Positions 26,717 through 37,031 of a stretch of 45,852 bases of DNA are shown here, in pieces. The DNA is from Saprospiraceae bacterium. GTDB lineage: Bacteria > Bacteroidota > Bacteroidia > Chitinophagales > Saprospiraceae. Numbering within the stretch: position 1 is the first letter of the stretch; the number at the start of each line of letters is the position of its first letter. A model generated the notes under the pieces. The model saw only the letters and a list, made by a program, of their open reading frames with translations. It ran no database searches and had not been told where the DNA came from. The stretch spans positions 1-45,852 of the forward strand of contig JAHDHF010000006.1 in NCBI GenBank assembly GCA_020631455.1, read 5' to 3'. The position numbers and the translations under genes are program-made.

Positions 26717-27745
26717 TTAATCATCAATGAGTTCGACACCATTCTTGTAAATGGTGACTTCTCGCTCAAGAGAAATGTCGTAGCGCGATTGGATGTCAAG
26801 TTGGATGGATTGGTATAATTGTATTAGATCAGAAATGTCTGCATTGTTTTTATTAATTAAAACCAAGGCTTGCTTGTCATGAACTGCAGCGCCGCCGATT
26901 GCTTTTCCTTTCCATCCTGCTTGATCGATCAGCCAGCCAGCAGGTACTTTAACTTGAGAGTCAGAGATTGGGTAGGAGGGCATGTTTGGATATTTTTCGA
27001 GTAGTGCTGTGTATTTATTTTTTGAGATAATTGGGTTTTTAAAAAAGCTGCCAGCATTGCCGATAATACTTGGATCTGGCAATTTGCTCATGCGTATTTG
27101 AGCTACAGCATTGCTGATATCTTGGATGGTCGGGTTTGTGATGCTGTTTTGTTCGAGCGTTTTTTTAATTGCGCCATAGTCGGCCTTGATTTGATGATCT
27201 CTTTTCGTTAGGCGAAGGGTGACATCTGTGATTACGTATTTGTTTTTTGCTTCTTGTTTGAAAATGCTTTCGCGATAATCAAAGCGACATTCTTTTTTTG
27301 AAAATTCTTTGGTCACACCTGTACGACGATCTACTGCCGCTAAGGAATGAAAGACATCACGAAGCTCGATACCATAAGCTCCTATGTTTTGGATTGGAGC
27401 TGCTCCCATTGTACCAGGAATTAGTGTAAGGTTTTCGATGCCACCATAATTATGTTGGAGGGCATGCTGGATGACATCAGCCCAGATAACTCCAGCTCCT
27501 ACACGTATATATATGTGGTGTGCATCTTGATCAAGGATCTGAATGTCTTTGATTTCATTTTTAATAATAGTGAGATCTGCATGCCCGCCAAAGATGATGT
27601 TGCTTCCACCACCGAGTATCAGCTGCTTGGATTTTGTTGATTTGTCTAGACTTTGGAGCAGCTCAACATTATTTTTACAGTGTAGGACTTGTGCTGCTGA
27701 GGCTTGAAATCCAAAGGTGTGGAGCTTTTGAAGCGAATGCGACAT
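26717..27745 (-). CDS. murB: UDP-N-acetylmuramate dehydrogenase
   Basis: MurB is an FAD enzyme that reduces UDP-GlcNAc-enolpyruvate to UDP-MurNAc with NADPH. At 342 residues it is the long, E. coli-like type I form. FAD-binding motifs are GGGSNIIFGG (45-54) and LIPGTMGAAPIQNIGAYG. Catalytic motifs are YRES (157-160, Arg158), GNAGSFFKNP (Ser233) and a C-terminal EVTIYKNG (Glu near 329). The extra YRES-containing loop supports type I. It is transcribed away from the ribosomal cluster from a shared 167-base intergenic region. Confidence 0.95.
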   Translation of the reverse strand: MSHSLQKLHTFGFQASAAQVLHCKNNVELLQSLDKSTKSKQLILGGGSNIIFGGHADLTIIKNEIKDIQILDQDAHHIYIRVGAGVIWADVIQHALQHNYGGIENLTLIPGTMGAAPIQNIGAYGIELRDVFHSLAAVDRRTGVTKEFSKKECRFDYRESIFKQEAKNKYVITDVTLRLTKRDHQIKADYGAIKKTLEQNSITNPTIQDISNAVAQIRMSKLPDPSIIGNAGSFFKNPIISKNKYTALLEKYPNMPSYPISDSQVKVPAGWLIDQAGWKGKAIGGAAVHDKQALVLINKNNADISDLIQLYQSIQLDIQSRYDISLEREVTIYKNGVELIDD

Positions 27746-27796
27746 GGCTGCAAGGTCGGTTGTTTGGTTTAAATGTCAGACAATTTTCAGGAAACA

Positions 27797-27827
27797 TTGT
27801 ACGAACCAAGCATTAGGAGTATCTTTG
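27797..27827 (+). promoter_or_regulatory. Promoter of the ribosomal protein supercluster
   Basis: TTG (27797-27799), 20 bases, then TATCTTTG (27820-27827) is a near-ideal Bacteroidota promoter. The leader to rpsL is about 80 bases. The string AGTATCTTTGCA recurs before rplP. Confidence 0.8.
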
Positions 27828-27912
27828 CATCCCATTACAGGGCAGGGCGTGAGTCAAGCTGTGTAATAATCAATACAAAATCAATTAGTTAGAAGCAAAA
27901 AGCTCGAACCTA

Positions 27913-28284
27913 ATGCCTACAATTAATCAGTTAGTCCGCAAAGGCCGCAAGGTTATCATCGAGAAGAGTAAGTCTCGAGCTCTCGATGCATGTCCACAGA
28001 AGCGTGGTGTTTGTACACGTGTATATACAACTACGCCAAAGAAACCGAATTCAGCTCTTCGTAAAGTAGCGAAGGTGAAGCTGACAAATGGGATTGAGGT
28101 CATTGCATATATCCCAGGAGTTGGTCACAATCTTCAAGAGCACTCAGTTGTTTTAATTCGAGGCGGTCGTGTAAAAGACTTGCCAGGTGTACGATATACA
28201 ATTGTACGTGGTGCGATGGATACTGACGGTGTAAAAGGTCGTTTACAATCACGTTCAAAATACGGAGCGAAGCGCCCATCATAA
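27913..28284 (+). CDS. rpsL: 30S ribosomal protein S12
   Basis: S12 has 123 residues and sits in the decoding centre of the small subunit. The loops [15 protein letters not shown] and KDLPGVRY contain the lysines (equivalents of E. coli Lys42 and Lys87) whose mutation gives streptomycin resistance; both are wild type here. Asp in KDLPG is the methylthiolation site in many bacteria. It is the first gene of the 18-kb cluster. Confidence 0.98.
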   Translation: MPTINQLVRKGRKVIIEKSKSRALDACPQKRGVCTRVYTTTPKKPNSALRKVAKVKLTNGIEVIAYIPGVGHNLQEHSVVLIRGGRVKDLPGVRYTIVRGAMDTDGVKGRLQSRSKYGAKRPS

Positions 28285-28298
28285 TAACGAAATATCAG

Positions 28299-28330
28299 TC
28301 AACAGATTTGTTGAGCGTTGAGTAACTCAA
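28299..28330 (+). promoter_or_regulatory. Paired hairpins in the rpsL-rpsG spacer
   Basis: The 93-base spacer has a hairpin TCAACA-GATT-TGTTGA (28299-28314) and directly after it the dyad TTGAGT-A-ACTCAA (28318-28330). In E. coli the S12-S7 intercistronic RNA is the S7 autoregulation site, so a similar role is possible here. That role is inference only. Confidence 0.35.
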
Positions 28331-28377
28331 AAGAGTGAAGCAATTGCCAAAATCGCAAACAGCAACCAACCAAAGAC

Positions 28378-28863
28378 ATGCGTAAGCAAAAACCAAAAAT
28401 TCGAGTCATACAGCCAGATCCTAAGTTTGGTGATCAACTCGTAACTCAGTTTGTAAATAATATGATGTTCAGTGGCAAAAAGTCATTGGCATTTGAAGTT
28501 TTTTATAAGTCGCTCGAGATTGTAGCAGAGCGCACAGGAGATGATCCGCATGAAGTGTGGAAGAAAGCATTGAATAATGTAACTCCTCAAGTAGAAGTTC
28601 GTAGCCGCCGTGTTGGTGGATCGACTTACCAAATTCCTACAGAAATCCCACCAAAGCGCCGTGTTAGTGTTGGTATGAAATGGTTAATCCGTTTTGCTCG
28701 TGCTCGCAGCGGAAAAGGCATGCCTCAAAAGCTTGCAGCTGAGATCATAGCAGCAAGTAACAATGAGGGTAATGCTTTCAAGCGGAAGGAGGATACTCAT
28801 AAAATGGCTGAATCGAATCGTGCATTTGCTCACTTCGGTCGTCGCAGAACTAAGAAGAAGTAA
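28378..28863 (+). CDS. rpsG: 30S ribosomal protein S7
   Basis: S7 has 161 residues; it organises the 16S rRNA 3' major domain and touches the E site. Conserved parts include [32 protein letters not shown] and [14 protein letters not shown]. The C-terminal helix ends in [12 protein letters not shown]. It is 93 bases after rpsL, the largest gap in the str part of the cluster, and 28 bases before fusA. Confidence 0.98.
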   Translation: MRKQKPKIRVIQPDPKFGDQLVTQFVNNMMFSGKKSLAFEVFYKSLEIVAERTGDDPHEVWKKALNNVTPQVEVRSRRVGGSTYQIPTEIPPKRRVSVGMKWLIRFARARSGKGMPQKLAAEIIAASNNEGNAFKRKEDTHKMAESNRAFAHFGRRRTKKK

Positions 28864-28891
28864 TTCAATTCAATTCCCAGAGACTATTGTC

Positions 28892-31024
28892 ATGGCTAAG
28901 GATTTAACATACACTCGAAATATTGGTATTGCCGCGCACATTGATGCTGGTAAGACTACTACAACTGAGCGCGTTCTGTATTATACAGGTATGTCGCACA
29001 AAATTGGTGAAGTACACGACGGTGCCGCTACTATGGATCACATGGAGCAAGAGCAGGAGCGTGGTATCACGATTACTTCAGCTGCAACAAAGACGCACTG
29101 GAATTGGAAAGATAACGAATATAGTATCAACATTATTGATACTCCAGGTCACGTTGACTTTACTGTAGAGGTAGAGCGTTCACTTCGTGTTCTTGATGGT
29201 ACGGTCGCTTTATTCTGTGCAGTTAGTGGTGTAGAGCCGCAATCTGAAACTGTTTGGCGCCAAGCGAACCGCTACCGTGTACCACGTATTGGTTTCGTCA
29301 ATAAAATGGACCGCCAAGGTGCTGATTTCTTTGATGTTCTCACTCAGGTTCGCGAAAAACTTAAGGCAAATCCAGTTCCACTTCAGGTGCCAATCGGTGC
29401 TGAAGATGATTTTAAAGGAGTTGTCGATCTTATTACAAACGAAGCAATCGTTTGGAATGAGGCAGACAAGGGTATGACATATGAAGTCATTGAAACTCCT
29501 GCTGACCTCGTTGATACAGTCGCTGAGTATCGTGAAAAACTACTAGAAGCAGTAGCTGAGTACGATGAGTCTTTGATGGAGAAATACTTCGAGGATCCTG
29601 ATAGCATTAGTGCTGATGAAATCCGAGCCGCTATCCGTGCAGCAGTCATCGATATGTCTATCGTTCCTATGATGTGTGGTTCAGCATTTAAGAATAAAGG
29701 TGTTCAGGCATTGCTCGATGCTGTTTGTTCGTACATGCCATCACCTTTGGATATTGGTGCTGTAGAAGGCACTAACCCTAAATCTGGCGAAGAAGATACT
29801 CGTAAGCCAAGTGTAGATTCACCTTTTTCTGCTCTTGCGTTTAAAATAGCAACAGATCCATATGTAGGACGCTTAGCATTTATGCGTATTTACAGTGGAA
29901 CATTAGATGCAGGTTCTTATGCCCTAAATACCAGAAGCGGTAAGAAGGAGCGTATCGGTCGTTTGTATCAAATGCACGCTAATAAGCAAAATCCAATTGA
30001 TAAAGTAGAAGCAGGAGATATCGCAGCTGCTGTTGGGTTTAAGGATATCAAAACAGGAGATACACTCTGTGATTTGGATAACCCAATCGTTCTTGAAAGT
30101 ATGACTTTCCCAGAGCCGGTAATTGGTGTTGCCATTGAGCCTAAGTCCCAAAAAGATATCGATAAGCTTGGAATGGCTCTCAGCAAGTTAGCTGAAGAAG
30201 ATCCAACTTTCCGTGTCAATACTGACAAAGACTCTGGACAAACTATTATCAGTGGCATGGGTGAGCTTCACCTTGAAATCATTGTTGATCGTCTGAAGCG
30301 TGAATTTGGTGTTGAGTGTAACCAAGGTGCACCACAAGTGAACTACAAGGAGGCTTTGACAACGATGGTAACTCACCGTGAGAAGCTCAAGAAACAAACT
30401 GGTGGTAGTGGTCTTTTTGCTGATATCCAATTTGATCTTGGACCTGCTGATCAAGAATTCTTGGATAGCGAAGATTTCAAAGACGGTAAAGTTCGTCTTC
30501 AGTTTGTCAATAATATTGTCGGAGGTTCTATCTCTCGCGAACTTATTCCACCCGTTCAGAAAGGCTTTGAAGCAATGATGGACAACGGTGTACTTGCTGG
30601 TTACGGAATCGATAGTATGAAAGTTCGTTTGTTTGATGGCTCGATGCACGCAGTCGATTCAAAGCCAATCGCATTTGAACTTGCTGCGAAAGAGGGATTC
30701 AAGGCTGCGGCTGGAAAAGCTAAGCCGGTTATCCTTGAGCCAATTATGAAGCTCGAAGTCAATACTCCTGAGGAATATACAGGTTCTATCATTGGAGACT
30801 TGAATCGTCGTCGTGCGATGATCAAGAATCAAGAAATGAAGTTTGGTGCGAGTGTTATTAGTGCTGATGTTCCGTTATCTGAAATGTTCGGATATGTAAC
30901 ATCATTAAGAACCCTTTCATCAGGTCGAGCATCAAGTACAATGGAATTTTCCCACTTCGCACCTGCTCCAAAAGGAATTGCAGATGATGTAATTGAGAAA
31001 GCAAAAGGAAACGTAAGCGTTTAA
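28892..31024 (+). CDS. fusA: Elongation factor G
   Basis: EF-G has 710 residues. This translational GTPase drives tRNA-mRNA translocation. G1 [15 protein letters not shown]2 RGITI, G3 DTPGHVDF and G4 NKMDRQGAD are all intact. Domains II-V follow, with the domain IV loop near GGSISRELI. The start is set at ATG 28892 ([16 protein letters not shown]) because an upstream extension into rpsG lacks family similarity. tuf does not follow; the S10 operon does, as is usual in Bacteroidota. Confidence 0.98.
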   Translation: MAKDLTYTRNIGIAAHIDAGKTTTTERVLYYTGMSHKIGEVHDGAATMDHMEQEQERGITITSAATKTHWNWKDNEYSINIIDTPGHVDFTVEVERSLRVLDGTVALFCAVSGVEPQSETVWRQANRYRVPRIGFVNKMDRQGADFFDVLTQVREKLKANPVPLQVPIGAEDDFKGVVDLITNEAIVWNEADKGMTYEVIETPADLVDTVAEYREKLLEAVAEYDESLMEKYFEDPDSISADEIRAAIRAAVIDMSIVPMMCGSAFKNKGVQALLDAVCSYMPSPLDIGAVEGTNPKSGEEDTRKPSVDSPFSALAFKIATDPYVGRLAFMRIYSGTLDAGSYALNTRSGKKERIGRLYQMHANKQNPIDKVEAGDIAAAVGFKDIKTGDTLCDLDNPIVLESMTFPEPVIGVAIEPKSQKDIDKLGMALSKLAEEDPTFRVNTDKDSGQTIISGMGELHLEIIVDRLKREFGVECNQGAPQVNYKEALTTMVTHREKLKKQTGGSGLFADIQFDLGPADQEFLDSEDFKDGKVRLQFVNNIVGGSISRELIPPVQKGFEAMMDNGVLAGYGIDSMKVRLFDGSMHAVDSKPIAFELAAKEGFKAAAGKAKPVILEPIMKLEVNTPEEYTGSIIGDLNRRRAMIKNQEMKFGASVISADVPLSEMFGYVTSLRTLSSGRASSTMEFSHFAPAPKGIADDVIEKAKGNVSV

Positions 31025-31051
31025 AACAAACAACGCTAAATTCAAATAGGC

Positions 31052-31360
31052 ATGAGTCAACGAATCAAAATAAAACTCAGATCATACGATCATAATTTAG
31101 TAGATAAGTCTACTGCTAAGATTGTAAAGACTGTCCGCAATAGCGGGGCTGTTGTAAATGGTCCGATTCCGCTGCCAACCGAGAAGAAGATTTACACAGT
31201 GTTGCGTTCGCCACACGTAAATAAGAAGTCTCGCGAGCAGTTCGAATATCGTGTACATAAACGATTAATCGAAATTTTATCACCAACTCCAAGAACAGTT
31301 GATGCTTTATCTAAGCTCGAGCTTTCTTCAGGTGTTGATATTCAAGTTAAATTGACATAA
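31052..31360 (+). CDS. rpsJ: 30S ribosomal protein S10
   Basis: S10 has 102 residues; it is a small-subunit head protein and, in many bacteria, the NusE partner of NusB in antitermination. [17 protein letters not shown] and [19 protein letters not shown] are diagnostic. It follows fusA by 27 bases, so no separate S10-operon leader of the E. coli kind is present. Confidence 0.98.
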   Translation: MSQRIKIKLRSYDHNLVDKSTAKIVKTVRNSGAVVNGPIPLPTEKKIYTVLRSPHVNKKSREQFEYRVHKRLIEILSPTPRTVDALSKLELSSGVDIQVKLT

Positions 31361-31403
31361 ATAGATTTTCAATCAATTTGTGTTAGGAATAAACTGAACT
31401 GCT

Positions 31404-32024
31404 ATGCAAGGTTTAATAGGTAAAAAAATAGGGATGACGAGCCTCTTTACTGAAGATGGGCGTAATCTCGCATGTACTGTTGTGCAAACAGGTCCTTGTG
31501 TTGTTACACAAGTAAAGACTATAGAAACAGATGGTTACTCAGCTTTACAGCTCGGTTTTGGTGAACGAAAAGCCAAAAATGTCAGTAATCAATTAAAAGG
31601 TCATTTGTCCAAGTCAGGAGATGTAATTAGCCAAAAGCTCGTTGAATTTAGAGACTTTGAAATCGAGAAATCTCTAGGAGATACTATTACAGTTGATGAT
31701 GTTTTTCAAGCTGAAGACATTGTAAAAGTATCTGGATTTTCTAAAGGAAAGGGGTTTCAAGGTGTTGTTAAGCGCCACAATTTCGCTGGTGTAAATGATG
31801 CCACGCATGGTCAGCACAATCGCCAAAGATCACCTGGATCTATAGGTGCTGCATCTTATCCAGCAAAGGTATTTAAGGGAATGCGAATGGCAGGACAGGA
31901 TGGTAACCGTAAGGTCACCACGAAAAACTTGAAGGTCCTTCGAGTGATGCCAGAAAATAATCTGCTTTTGATCAAGGGTACAGTGCCAGGTCACAAAGGA
32001 TCAATCGTTATAATCGAGAAATAG
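31404..32024 (+). CDS. rplC: 50S ribosomal protein L3
   Basis: L3 has 206 residues and an extended loop reaching the peptidyl-transferase centre. [15 protein letters not shown] at the start and [17 protein letters not shown] plus [10 protein letters not shown] in the loop are diagnostic. The gene precedes rplD by 20 bases in the S10 order. Confidence 0.98.
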   Translation: MQGLIGKKIGMTSLFTEDGRNLACTVVQTGPCVVTQVKTIETDGYSALQLGFGERKAKNVSNQLKGHLSKSGDVISQKLVEFRDFEIEKSLGDTITVDDVFQAEDIVKVSGFSKGKGFQGVVKRHNFAGVNDATHGQHNRQRSPGSIGAASYPAKVFKGMRMAGQDGNRKVTTKNLKVLRVMPENNLLLIKGTVPGHKGSIVIIEK

Positions 32025-32044
32025 TCACTCTGAACTAAAGTATT

Positions 32045-32680
32045 ATGAAAGTCGATATTTATACTTCAACGGGTGAAAAGACTGGACGTCAAATTGATTT
32101 ACCTGACAATGTTTTCGGTGTTGAACCAAATGAGCATATCGTATATTTAAGCGTACGTCAGTACCTAGCGAATCAACGGCAAGGTACTCACAAAGCAAAA
32201 GAGCGAAATGAAATAGCTGGCTCTACTCGAAAAATCAAAAAACAAAAGGGTACAGGTACAGCGCGTGCAGGAAGCTTGAAGAATCCATTATTCAGAAGTG
32301 GTGGTCGAGTTTTTGGTCCAAAGCCGCGTAATTATGGCTTTAAGCTCAATAAAAAAGTTAAGCGCTTAGCTCGTTTCGTTGCGTTATCAGATAAACTGAG
32401 ACAAAGTGAAATCCGAGTTGTTGAGGACTTCACATTTGATGCTCCGAAAACAAAGCAATATGATTCTTTCCTTAACTCAATGATGGAAGACCGCGGTAAA
32501 GCTGTTCACGTCATCAATGAGCAGGATAATAATCTGTATTTATCATGCCGAAATATTCAATCAGTTAAATTGGTAGAAGCTAGAAATCTATCTACTTACG
32601 ATGTATTGAATAATAAGTTATTACTTGTATCTGAATCTGCTGTTCAAAGCATTATCGATTCAGCTAAAACTGATTCTTAA
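32045..32680 (+). CDS. rplD: 50S ribosomal protein L4
   Basis: L4 has 211 residues; its long loop lines the peptide exit tunnel (QKGTGTARAGSLKNPLF and GGRVFGPKPRNYGFKLNK). In E. coli L4 represses its own operon through the S10 leader; that leader is absent here, so any autoregulation must act elsewhere. Only two bases separate it from rplW. Confidence 0.97.
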   Translation: MKVDIYTSTGEKTGRQIDLPDNVFGVEPNEHIVYLSVRQYLANQRQGTHKAKERNEIAGSTRKIKKQKGTGTARAGSLKNPLFRSGGRVFGPKPRNYGFKLNKKVKRLARFVALSDKLRQSEIRVVEDFTFDAPKTKQYDSFLNSMMEDRGKAVHVINEQDNNLYLSCRNIQSVKLVEARNLSTYDVLNNKLLLVSESAVQSIIDSAKTDS

Positions 32681-32682
32681 TC

Positions 32683-32979
32683 ATGAGTAAGCAAATTCTT
32701 ATACGACCACTCATTAGTGAGAAAGCTGAGATGCTTTCTGATAATAAAGGGCAGTACACATTTATTGTAAACAAGTCTTGCAATAAAGTTGAAATTCGTC
32801 AGGCGATTGAAAGTACTTATAGTGTATCAGTGAAATCCGTAAATACGACAATACTACCTGGTAAAAAGAAGAGCCGCTTTACACGTGGTGGATTAATAAA
32901 TGGACAAACATCTTCATACAAGAAAGCTTATGTTACTCTTGTAGAAGGTGAAGAAATTGACTTTTTTGGTGATATCTAG
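32683..32979 (+). CDS. rplW: 50S ribosomal protein L23
   Basis: L23 has 98 residues and sits at the tunnel exit as a docking site for SRP and trigger factor. LIRPLISEKAEML, the central YTFIVNKSCNKVEIRQAIE and the C-terminal TTILPGKKKSRFTRGG loop are typical. The stop codon is directly followed by a hairpin before rplB. Confidence 0.97.
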   Translation: MSKQILIRPLISEKAEMLSDNKGQYTFIVNKSCNKVEIRQAIESTYSVSVKSVNTTILPGKKKSRFTRGGLINGQTSSYKKAYVTLVEGEEIDFFGDI

Positions 32980-32998
32980 TATCATATAACATATGATA
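32980..32998 (+). promoter_or_regulatory. Hairpin between rplW and rplB
   Basis: TATCATAT-AAC-ATATGATA is a perfect 8-bp AT-rich stem starting immediately after the rplW stop in a 63-base spacer. No T-run follows, so it is not a terminator. It may be an RNA-processing or stability element; its role is unknown. Confidence 0.4.
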
Positions 32999-33042
32999 TT
33001 CACCATGTTAGGAATGGTTTATAGAAAATAAATCGCAAAAAC

Positions 33043-33879
33043 ATGCCAACAAAGAAATTTAAACCAGTCTCTGCTGGAACACGATTTAGAGTAGGTCTCG
33101 ATTATTCTGAGATCACAACAAATAAACCTGAGCGTAGCCTTCTGGCTCCAAAGAAACGCTCTGGTGGTCGAAATGCTCAAGGGCGTATGACAATGCGTCA
33201 TCTTGGTGGTGGACATAAAAAACGCTATCGAATAATCGATTTCAAGCGACTGAAAGATGGTATCCCTGCTACGGTCAAGACTATTGAATACGACCCTAAC
33301 CGATCTGCATTCATTGCATTACTTTCATACGCGGACGGTGAAAAGCGTTATATTCTTGCTCCAAACAAGCTAAAAGTCGGAATGACAGTAGTTTCGGGAA
33401 AAGGAGCAGCTCCAGAAGTTGGCAATACGCTTTTGCTTTCAGAAATTCCATTAGGCTCAACAATTCATGCTATTGAAATGTCACCTGGTAACGGAGCTGT
33501 TTTAGCTCGTAGTGCAGGTACTAATGCACAATTGCTAGGACGTGAAGGGAAATATGCTATTGTTAAGTTGCCAAGTGGTGAAACCAGAAGAATATTGCTT
33601 ACGTGCCGTGCTACGATAGGTGTAACTTCAAACCCTGATCACAATCAACAAGTTCTTGGCAAAGCTGGTCGTAAACGTTGGTTAGGTAAACGACCTCGTA
33701 CTCGTGGTGTAGCGATGAACCCTGTTGATCACCCAATGGGTGGAGGCGAAGGGCGTGCATCAGGAGGTCACCCACGCAGTCGCAATGGAATAATGGCTAA
33801 AGGTCAAAAAACTAGAAATACTAAAAAGTATTCAAGTAAGCTTATAATCTCAAGACGTAAAACAACAAAACGCTCGTAA
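33043..33879 (+). CDS. rplB: 50S ribosomal protein L2
   Basis: L2 has 278 residues and is needed for subunit association and peptidyl transfer. The central [20 protein letters not shown] and the C-terminal [19 protein letters not shown] are conserved, the latter with the histidine implicated near the active centre. It is two bases upstream of rpsS. Confidence 0.98.
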   Translation: MPTKKFKPVSAGTRFRVGLDYSEITTNKPERSLLAPKKRSGGRNAQGRMTMRHLGGGHKKRYRIIDFKRLKDGIPATVKTIEYDPNRSAFIALLSYADGEKRYILAPNKLKVGMTVVSGKGAAPEVGNTLLLSEIPLGSTIHAIEMSPGNGAVLARSAGTNAQLLGREGKYAIVKLPSGETRRILLTCRATIGVTSNPDHNQQVLGKAGRKRWLGKRPRTRGVAMNPVDHPMGGGEGRASGGHPRSRNGIMAKGQKTRNTKKYSSKLIISRRKTTKRS

Positions 33880-33881
33880 TC

Positions 33882-34151
33882 ATGGCTAGATCGCTAAAAA
33901 AAGGGCCTTACGTTTATCACAAGCTTTTACAAAAAATTGTAAAAGCTGATGAATCAACAGGTCGCTCAGGAGTTATTAAAACTTGGTCAAGAGCATCAAT
34001 GATTATTCCAACTATGGTTGGAAAAACAATCGCAGTGCACAACGGAAAAACATTTGTTCCGGTTTTCGTTACTGAGAACATGGTAGGACATAAGTTAGGG
34101 GAGTTTTCGCCAACTAGAAGTTTCCGTGGTCATGGAGGTAAAAAGCGTTAA
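33882..34151 (+). CDS. rpsS: 30S ribosomal protein S19
   Basis: S19 has 89 residues, in the head near the A-site finger bridge. [37 protein letters not shown] and [17 protein letters not shown] span the family from start to end. Its length is normal. Confidence 0.98.
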   Translation: MARSLKKGPYVYHKLLQKIVKADESTGRSGVIKTWSRASMIIPTMVGKTIAVHNGKTFVPVFVTENMVGHKLGEFSPTRSFRGHGGKKR

Positions 34152-34168
34152 AAAGGTAATGTTGAAAA

Positions 34169-34558
34169 ATGGAAGCTAAAGCACGTATAACGAATTGCCC
34201 AATGTCTGCTCGCAAAATGCGACTTGTAATTGATACTGTTCGAGGTAAGCAGATAAACAATGCATTGGATATTCTCCAATACACCAAAAAGGAAACTGCT
34301 ATTTGGGTAGAGAAGACATTACTATCTGCTATTTCTAATTGGGAAAATTCAGCTGGTGACAATGTCAATATTGAAGATCACGGAGTTTATATCAAAGAGA
34401 TTTTCGCTGATGATGGTCCTATGATTAAGCGATTTCGTCCTGTTCCTTTCGGAAGAGCACATAGAATTAGAAAGCGTCGCACTCATCTTACAATCATTCT
34501 CGGGAGTGATCTTGAATTTCAATCAGATTCAGAAGACGAATTAACAAACAACGATTAA
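34169..34558 (+). CDS. rplV: 50S ribosomal protein L22
   Basis: L22 has 129 residues; its beta-hairpin reaches the tunnel constriction. NCPMSARKMRLVIDTVRGK and the loop MIKRFRPVPFGRAHRIRKRRTH (given here as RPVPFGRAHRIRKR) are diagnostic. The C-terminus has an acidic tail (QSDSEDELTNND) of about 15 residues beyond the E. coli-type end. It precedes rpsC by 22 bases. Confidence 0.97.
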   Translation: MEAKARITNCPMSARKMRLVIDTVRGKQINNALDILQYTKKETAIWVEKTLLSAISNWENSAGDNVNIEDHGVYIKEIFADDGPMIKRFRPVPFGRAHRIRKRRTHLTIILGSDLEFQSDSEDELTNND

Positions 34559-34580
34559 CTCACTATTTTAATTTCGATTA

Positions 34581-35309
34581 ATGGGACAAAAGACAAATCC
34601 TATAGGAAACCGTTTGGGTATAATTAGAGGTTGGGATAGTAACTGGTTTGCTACTCGTGATTTTGCCGATAATGTTGTGGAAGATGAAAAGATCCGCCGT
34701 TATCTACGAGCTCGTCCATTCGGAAAGAATAGAGGAATAATTGGTGATAGAGCTGGAATCGGTTCAATTATTATCGAGCGCACTATCAAAAGCATAACGA
34801 TAACTATACAGACTGCTCGACCAGGAATTATCATTGGTAAAGGTGGGGAGGAAGTAGAGTTAATTCGTCAAGAACTCAAACGACTTACCGATAAAGAAGT
34901 ACAGATCAATATAGTAGAAATACGTAAACCTGATTTAAGTGCACGTATTGTTGGTGAGTCAATTGCGAAGCAAATTGAGGGAAGGGTCAATTTCCGCCGA
35001 GTAATAAAATCTGCTCTTCAAGCTACAATGAGAGCTGGGGCGGAAGGTATTAAAGTTCGTATTTCAGGCCGGTTAAATGGTGCTGAGATGGCACGTTCTT
35101 CTGAGTTTAAGCTAGGTCGAACACCGTTACACACTTTTCGTGCAGATATTGATTATAGTCTCGTAGAAGCTCAAACTGTTTACGGTAAGATTGGTGTAAA
35201 GGTATGGATCTGTAAAGGTGAAGTCCTCGGCAAGAGAGACCTCTCTCCCTTAGTAGGCACTGGAGGAAAAGAAAGAAAGTCAGGTCGAAGAGGAAATCGA
35301 AGACGATAA
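34581..35309 (+). CDS. rpsC: 30S ribosomal protein S3
   Basis: S3 has 242 residues, with a KH domain ([13 protein letters not shown] carrying the GxxG loop) and the C-terminal part [17 protein letters not shown], at the mRNA entry channel. The start [14 protein letters not shown] fits the family. A 76-base spacer with a candidate promoter follows. Confidence 0.98.
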   Translation: MGQKTNPIGNRLGIIRGWDSNWFATRDFADNVVEDEKIRRYLRARPFGKNRGIIGDRAGIGSIIIERTIKSITITIQTARPGIIIGKGGEEVELIRQELKRLTDKEVQINIVEIRKPDLSARIVGESIAKQIEGRVNFRRVIKSALQATMRAGAEGIKVRISGRLNGAEMARSSEFKLGRTPLHTFRADIDYSLVEAQTVYGKIGVKVWICKGEVLGKRDLSPLVGTGGKERKSGRRGNRRR

Positions 35310-35325
35310 AACCAATTCTTATAAG

Positions 35326-35333
35326 TATCTTTG
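35326..35333 (+). promoter_or_regulatory. Candidate internal promoter before rplP
   Basis: TATCTTTG matches the -7 consensus, and AGTATCTTTGCA with a following CCC matches the rpsL promoter exactly over 12 bases. It lies in the longest spacer of the S10 group. No -33 TTG at 19-22 bases is seen, so strength is uncertain. Confidence 0.55.
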
Positions 35334-35385
35334 CACCCCGTTTGAAAGAAGAAGTCGTAATTAATATTACAAAGTCAAGAACATT

Positions 35386-35805
35386 ATGTTACAACCAAAA
35401 CGTACAAAATATCGTAAACAACAGAAGGGACGAATGAAAGGGCTTGCTCAAAAAGGGAGCACTGTTGACTTCGGTTCTTTTGGGTTGAAATCATTAGATT
35501 CTGCTTGGATTACTAATAGACAGATTGAGGCAGCCCGTATTGCAATGACTCGTTATATGAAACGGGAAGGTAAAGTATGGATTCGTATTTTCCCTGACAA
35601 ACCAGTTACGAGTAAGCCACTAGAAGTCCGTATGGGTAAAGGTAAAGGTGCTTTGTCACATTACGTTGCTGTAGTAAAACCTGGACGCGTTATGTTCGAG
35701 ATAGATGGAATCCCATTTGAGACTGCTCAAGAAGCGCTTAGGTTAGCTGCACAAAAACTTCCAGTGAGAACAAAGTTGGTCACAAGAAGAGATTACGAAC
35801 AATAA
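35386..35805 (+). CDS. rplP: 50S ribosomal protein L16
   Basis: L16 has 139 residues; it helps position A-site t[22 protein letters not shown] at the start and [18 protein letters not shown] are diagnostic, as is the loop [12 protein letters not shown]. It may be the first gene of a secondary transcript from the promoter in the preceding spacer. Confidence 0.98.
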   Translation: MLQPKRTKYRKQQKGRMKGLAQKGSTVDFGSFGLKSLDSAWITNRQIEAARIAMTRYMKREGKVWIRIFPDKPVTSKPLEVRMGKGKGALSHYVAVVKPGRVMFEIDGIPFETAQEALRLAAQKLPVRTKLVTRRDYEQ

Positions 35806-35821
35806 TACACAATAAATTATC

Positions 35822-36022
35822 ATGTCAGCAAGAGTGCAAAGGAACGAAGAGCTTTCTTCAATGAATCATCAAGATTTAGTTGAAGAACTCGAAACTGTGC
35901 AAGCTCAATACTCTAAGCTTTTATTTGATCATGCATCTACAGGTGTTGAAGATTCAAGTCAAATAAAAAAACTGAGAAGAGATATTGCTCGAATTAATAC
36001 GTTTATTTCATCGAAGGCCTAG
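35822..36022 (+). CDS. rpmC: 50S ribosomal protein L29
   Basis: L29 has 66 residues, a two-helix protein near the tunnel exit. The helix [20 protein letters not shown] and the second-helix signature [16 protein letters not shown] match the family. Its position between rplP and rpsQ confirms the call. Confidence 0.93.
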   Translation: MSARVQRNEELSSMNHQDLVEELETVQAQYSKLLFDHASTGVEDSSQIKKLRRDIARINTFISSKA

Positions 36023-36044
36023 TTTTCTTCTACGAATTAATATC

Positions 36045-36323
36045 ATGGAAAAGAATAAAGAAAGTTTACTAGAGCGTAACATACGCAAACAACGTGTTGG
36101 TGTTGTTACTAGCAATAGTATGGATAAGTCGATAACGGTCAAAGTTGAACGAAGACTAAAGCACCCTATATATGGAAAGTTTGTAAAGAAGTCAAACAAA
36201 TTCCTAGCTCATGATGAGAAAGAAGAGTGTAATGTTGGTGATACTGTTCGTATAATGGAAACTCGACCTTTAAGTAAACGTAAGTGCTGGCGTTTAGTCG
36301 AAATTTTAGAACGAGCTAAATAA
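36045..36323 (+). CDS. rpsQ: 30S ribosomal protein S17
   Basis: S17 has 92 residues and an OB fold that helps early 16S folding. [40 protein letters not shown] and [20 protein letters not shown] are diagnostic. The start is ATG 36045; an upstream in-frame extension overlaps rpmC and is not used. Confidence 0.97.
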   Translation: MEKNKESLLERNIRKQRVGVVTSNSMDKSITVKVERRLKHPIYGKFVKKSNKFLAHDEKEECNVGDTVRIMETRPLSKRKCWRLVEILERAK

Positions 36324-36332
36324 CAAATCAGG

Positions 36333-36698
36333 ATGATACAACAAGAATCTAGATTAAAGGTAGCGGATAACAGTGGTGCAAAGGAAGTTCTTTGTATCCG
36401 AGTACTAGGTGGCTCGAAAAGACGCTATGCTTCAATAGGAGATACAATAGTCGTATCCATAAAAGATGCCTCTCCAGGTGGTATAAAAAAAGGTACAGTG
36501 GCTAATGCTGTTATCGTTCGTACTAAGAAGGAAATCCGCCGAAAGGATGGCTCTTACATTCGTTTTGATAACAATGCGGTTGTCATTTTGAATGCCCAAG
36601 ATGAACCAAGAGGTACCCGTATTTTTGGACCTGTCGCTCGTGAAATAGGTGACAAGGGTTTCAAGAAAATAACATCGTTAGCACCAGAAGTTTTGTAA
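36333..36698 (+). CDS. rplN: 50S ribosomal protein L14
   Basis: L14 has 121 residues and forms intersubunit bridge B8. [20 protein letters not shown] and [20 protein letters not shown] span it. It shares one base with the rplX start (TAATG), so the two are translationally coupled. It opens the spc group without any visible separate promoter. Confidence 0.98.
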   Translation: MIQQESRLKVADNSGAKEVLCIRVLGGSKRRYASIGDTIVVSIKDASPGGIKKGTVANAVIVRTKKEIRRKDGSYIRFDNNAVVILNAQDEPRGTRIFGPVAREIGDKGFKKITSLAPEVL

Positions 36699-37030
36699 TG
36701 AAAAGTAAAAAAACAAACAGTAAACTCAAAATCCGTAAAGGAGATAAGGTTCTTGTTATATCTGGTGCCAGCAAAGGCATGGAAGGTGAGGTTAAGGATG
36801 TAATTCGTTCATCATCCAAGCTTATTGTTGATGGAGTGAACATGGTTAAGAAACACTTGAAACCTTCAGAAACTAATCCTTCAGGAGGAATTATTGATGT
36901 TGAATCGCCTATTCACATTTCTAATGTTATGCTAATTGATCAGAAGACTGGTGAACCAACACGTGTTGGTCGGAAACTTTTGGACGGTAAGTTAGTGCGT
37001 TATTCAATTAAAACTGGGGAAACTCTTTAA
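36698..37030 (+). CDS. rplX: 50S ribosomal protein L24
   Basis: L24 has 110 residues; it is an assembly initiator of the large subunit. The KOW motif is at the N-terminus ([20 protein letters not shown]), followed by [18 protein letters not shown]. The start overlaps the rplN stop, and only one base separates its stop from rplE. Confidence 0.97.
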   Translation: MKSKKTNSKLKIRKGDKVLVISGASKGMEGEVKDVIRSSSKLIVDGVNMVKKHLKPSETNPSGGIIDVESPIHISNVMLIDQKTGEPTRVGRKLLDGKLVRYSIKTGETL

Positions 37031-37031
37031 T

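Noticed and set aside
28763-28891. N-terminal extension of EF-G
   Set aside because: The extra 43 codons overlap rpsG in another frame. EF-G proteins begin at [13 protein letters not shown]-like sequence, so ATG 28892 is the start.
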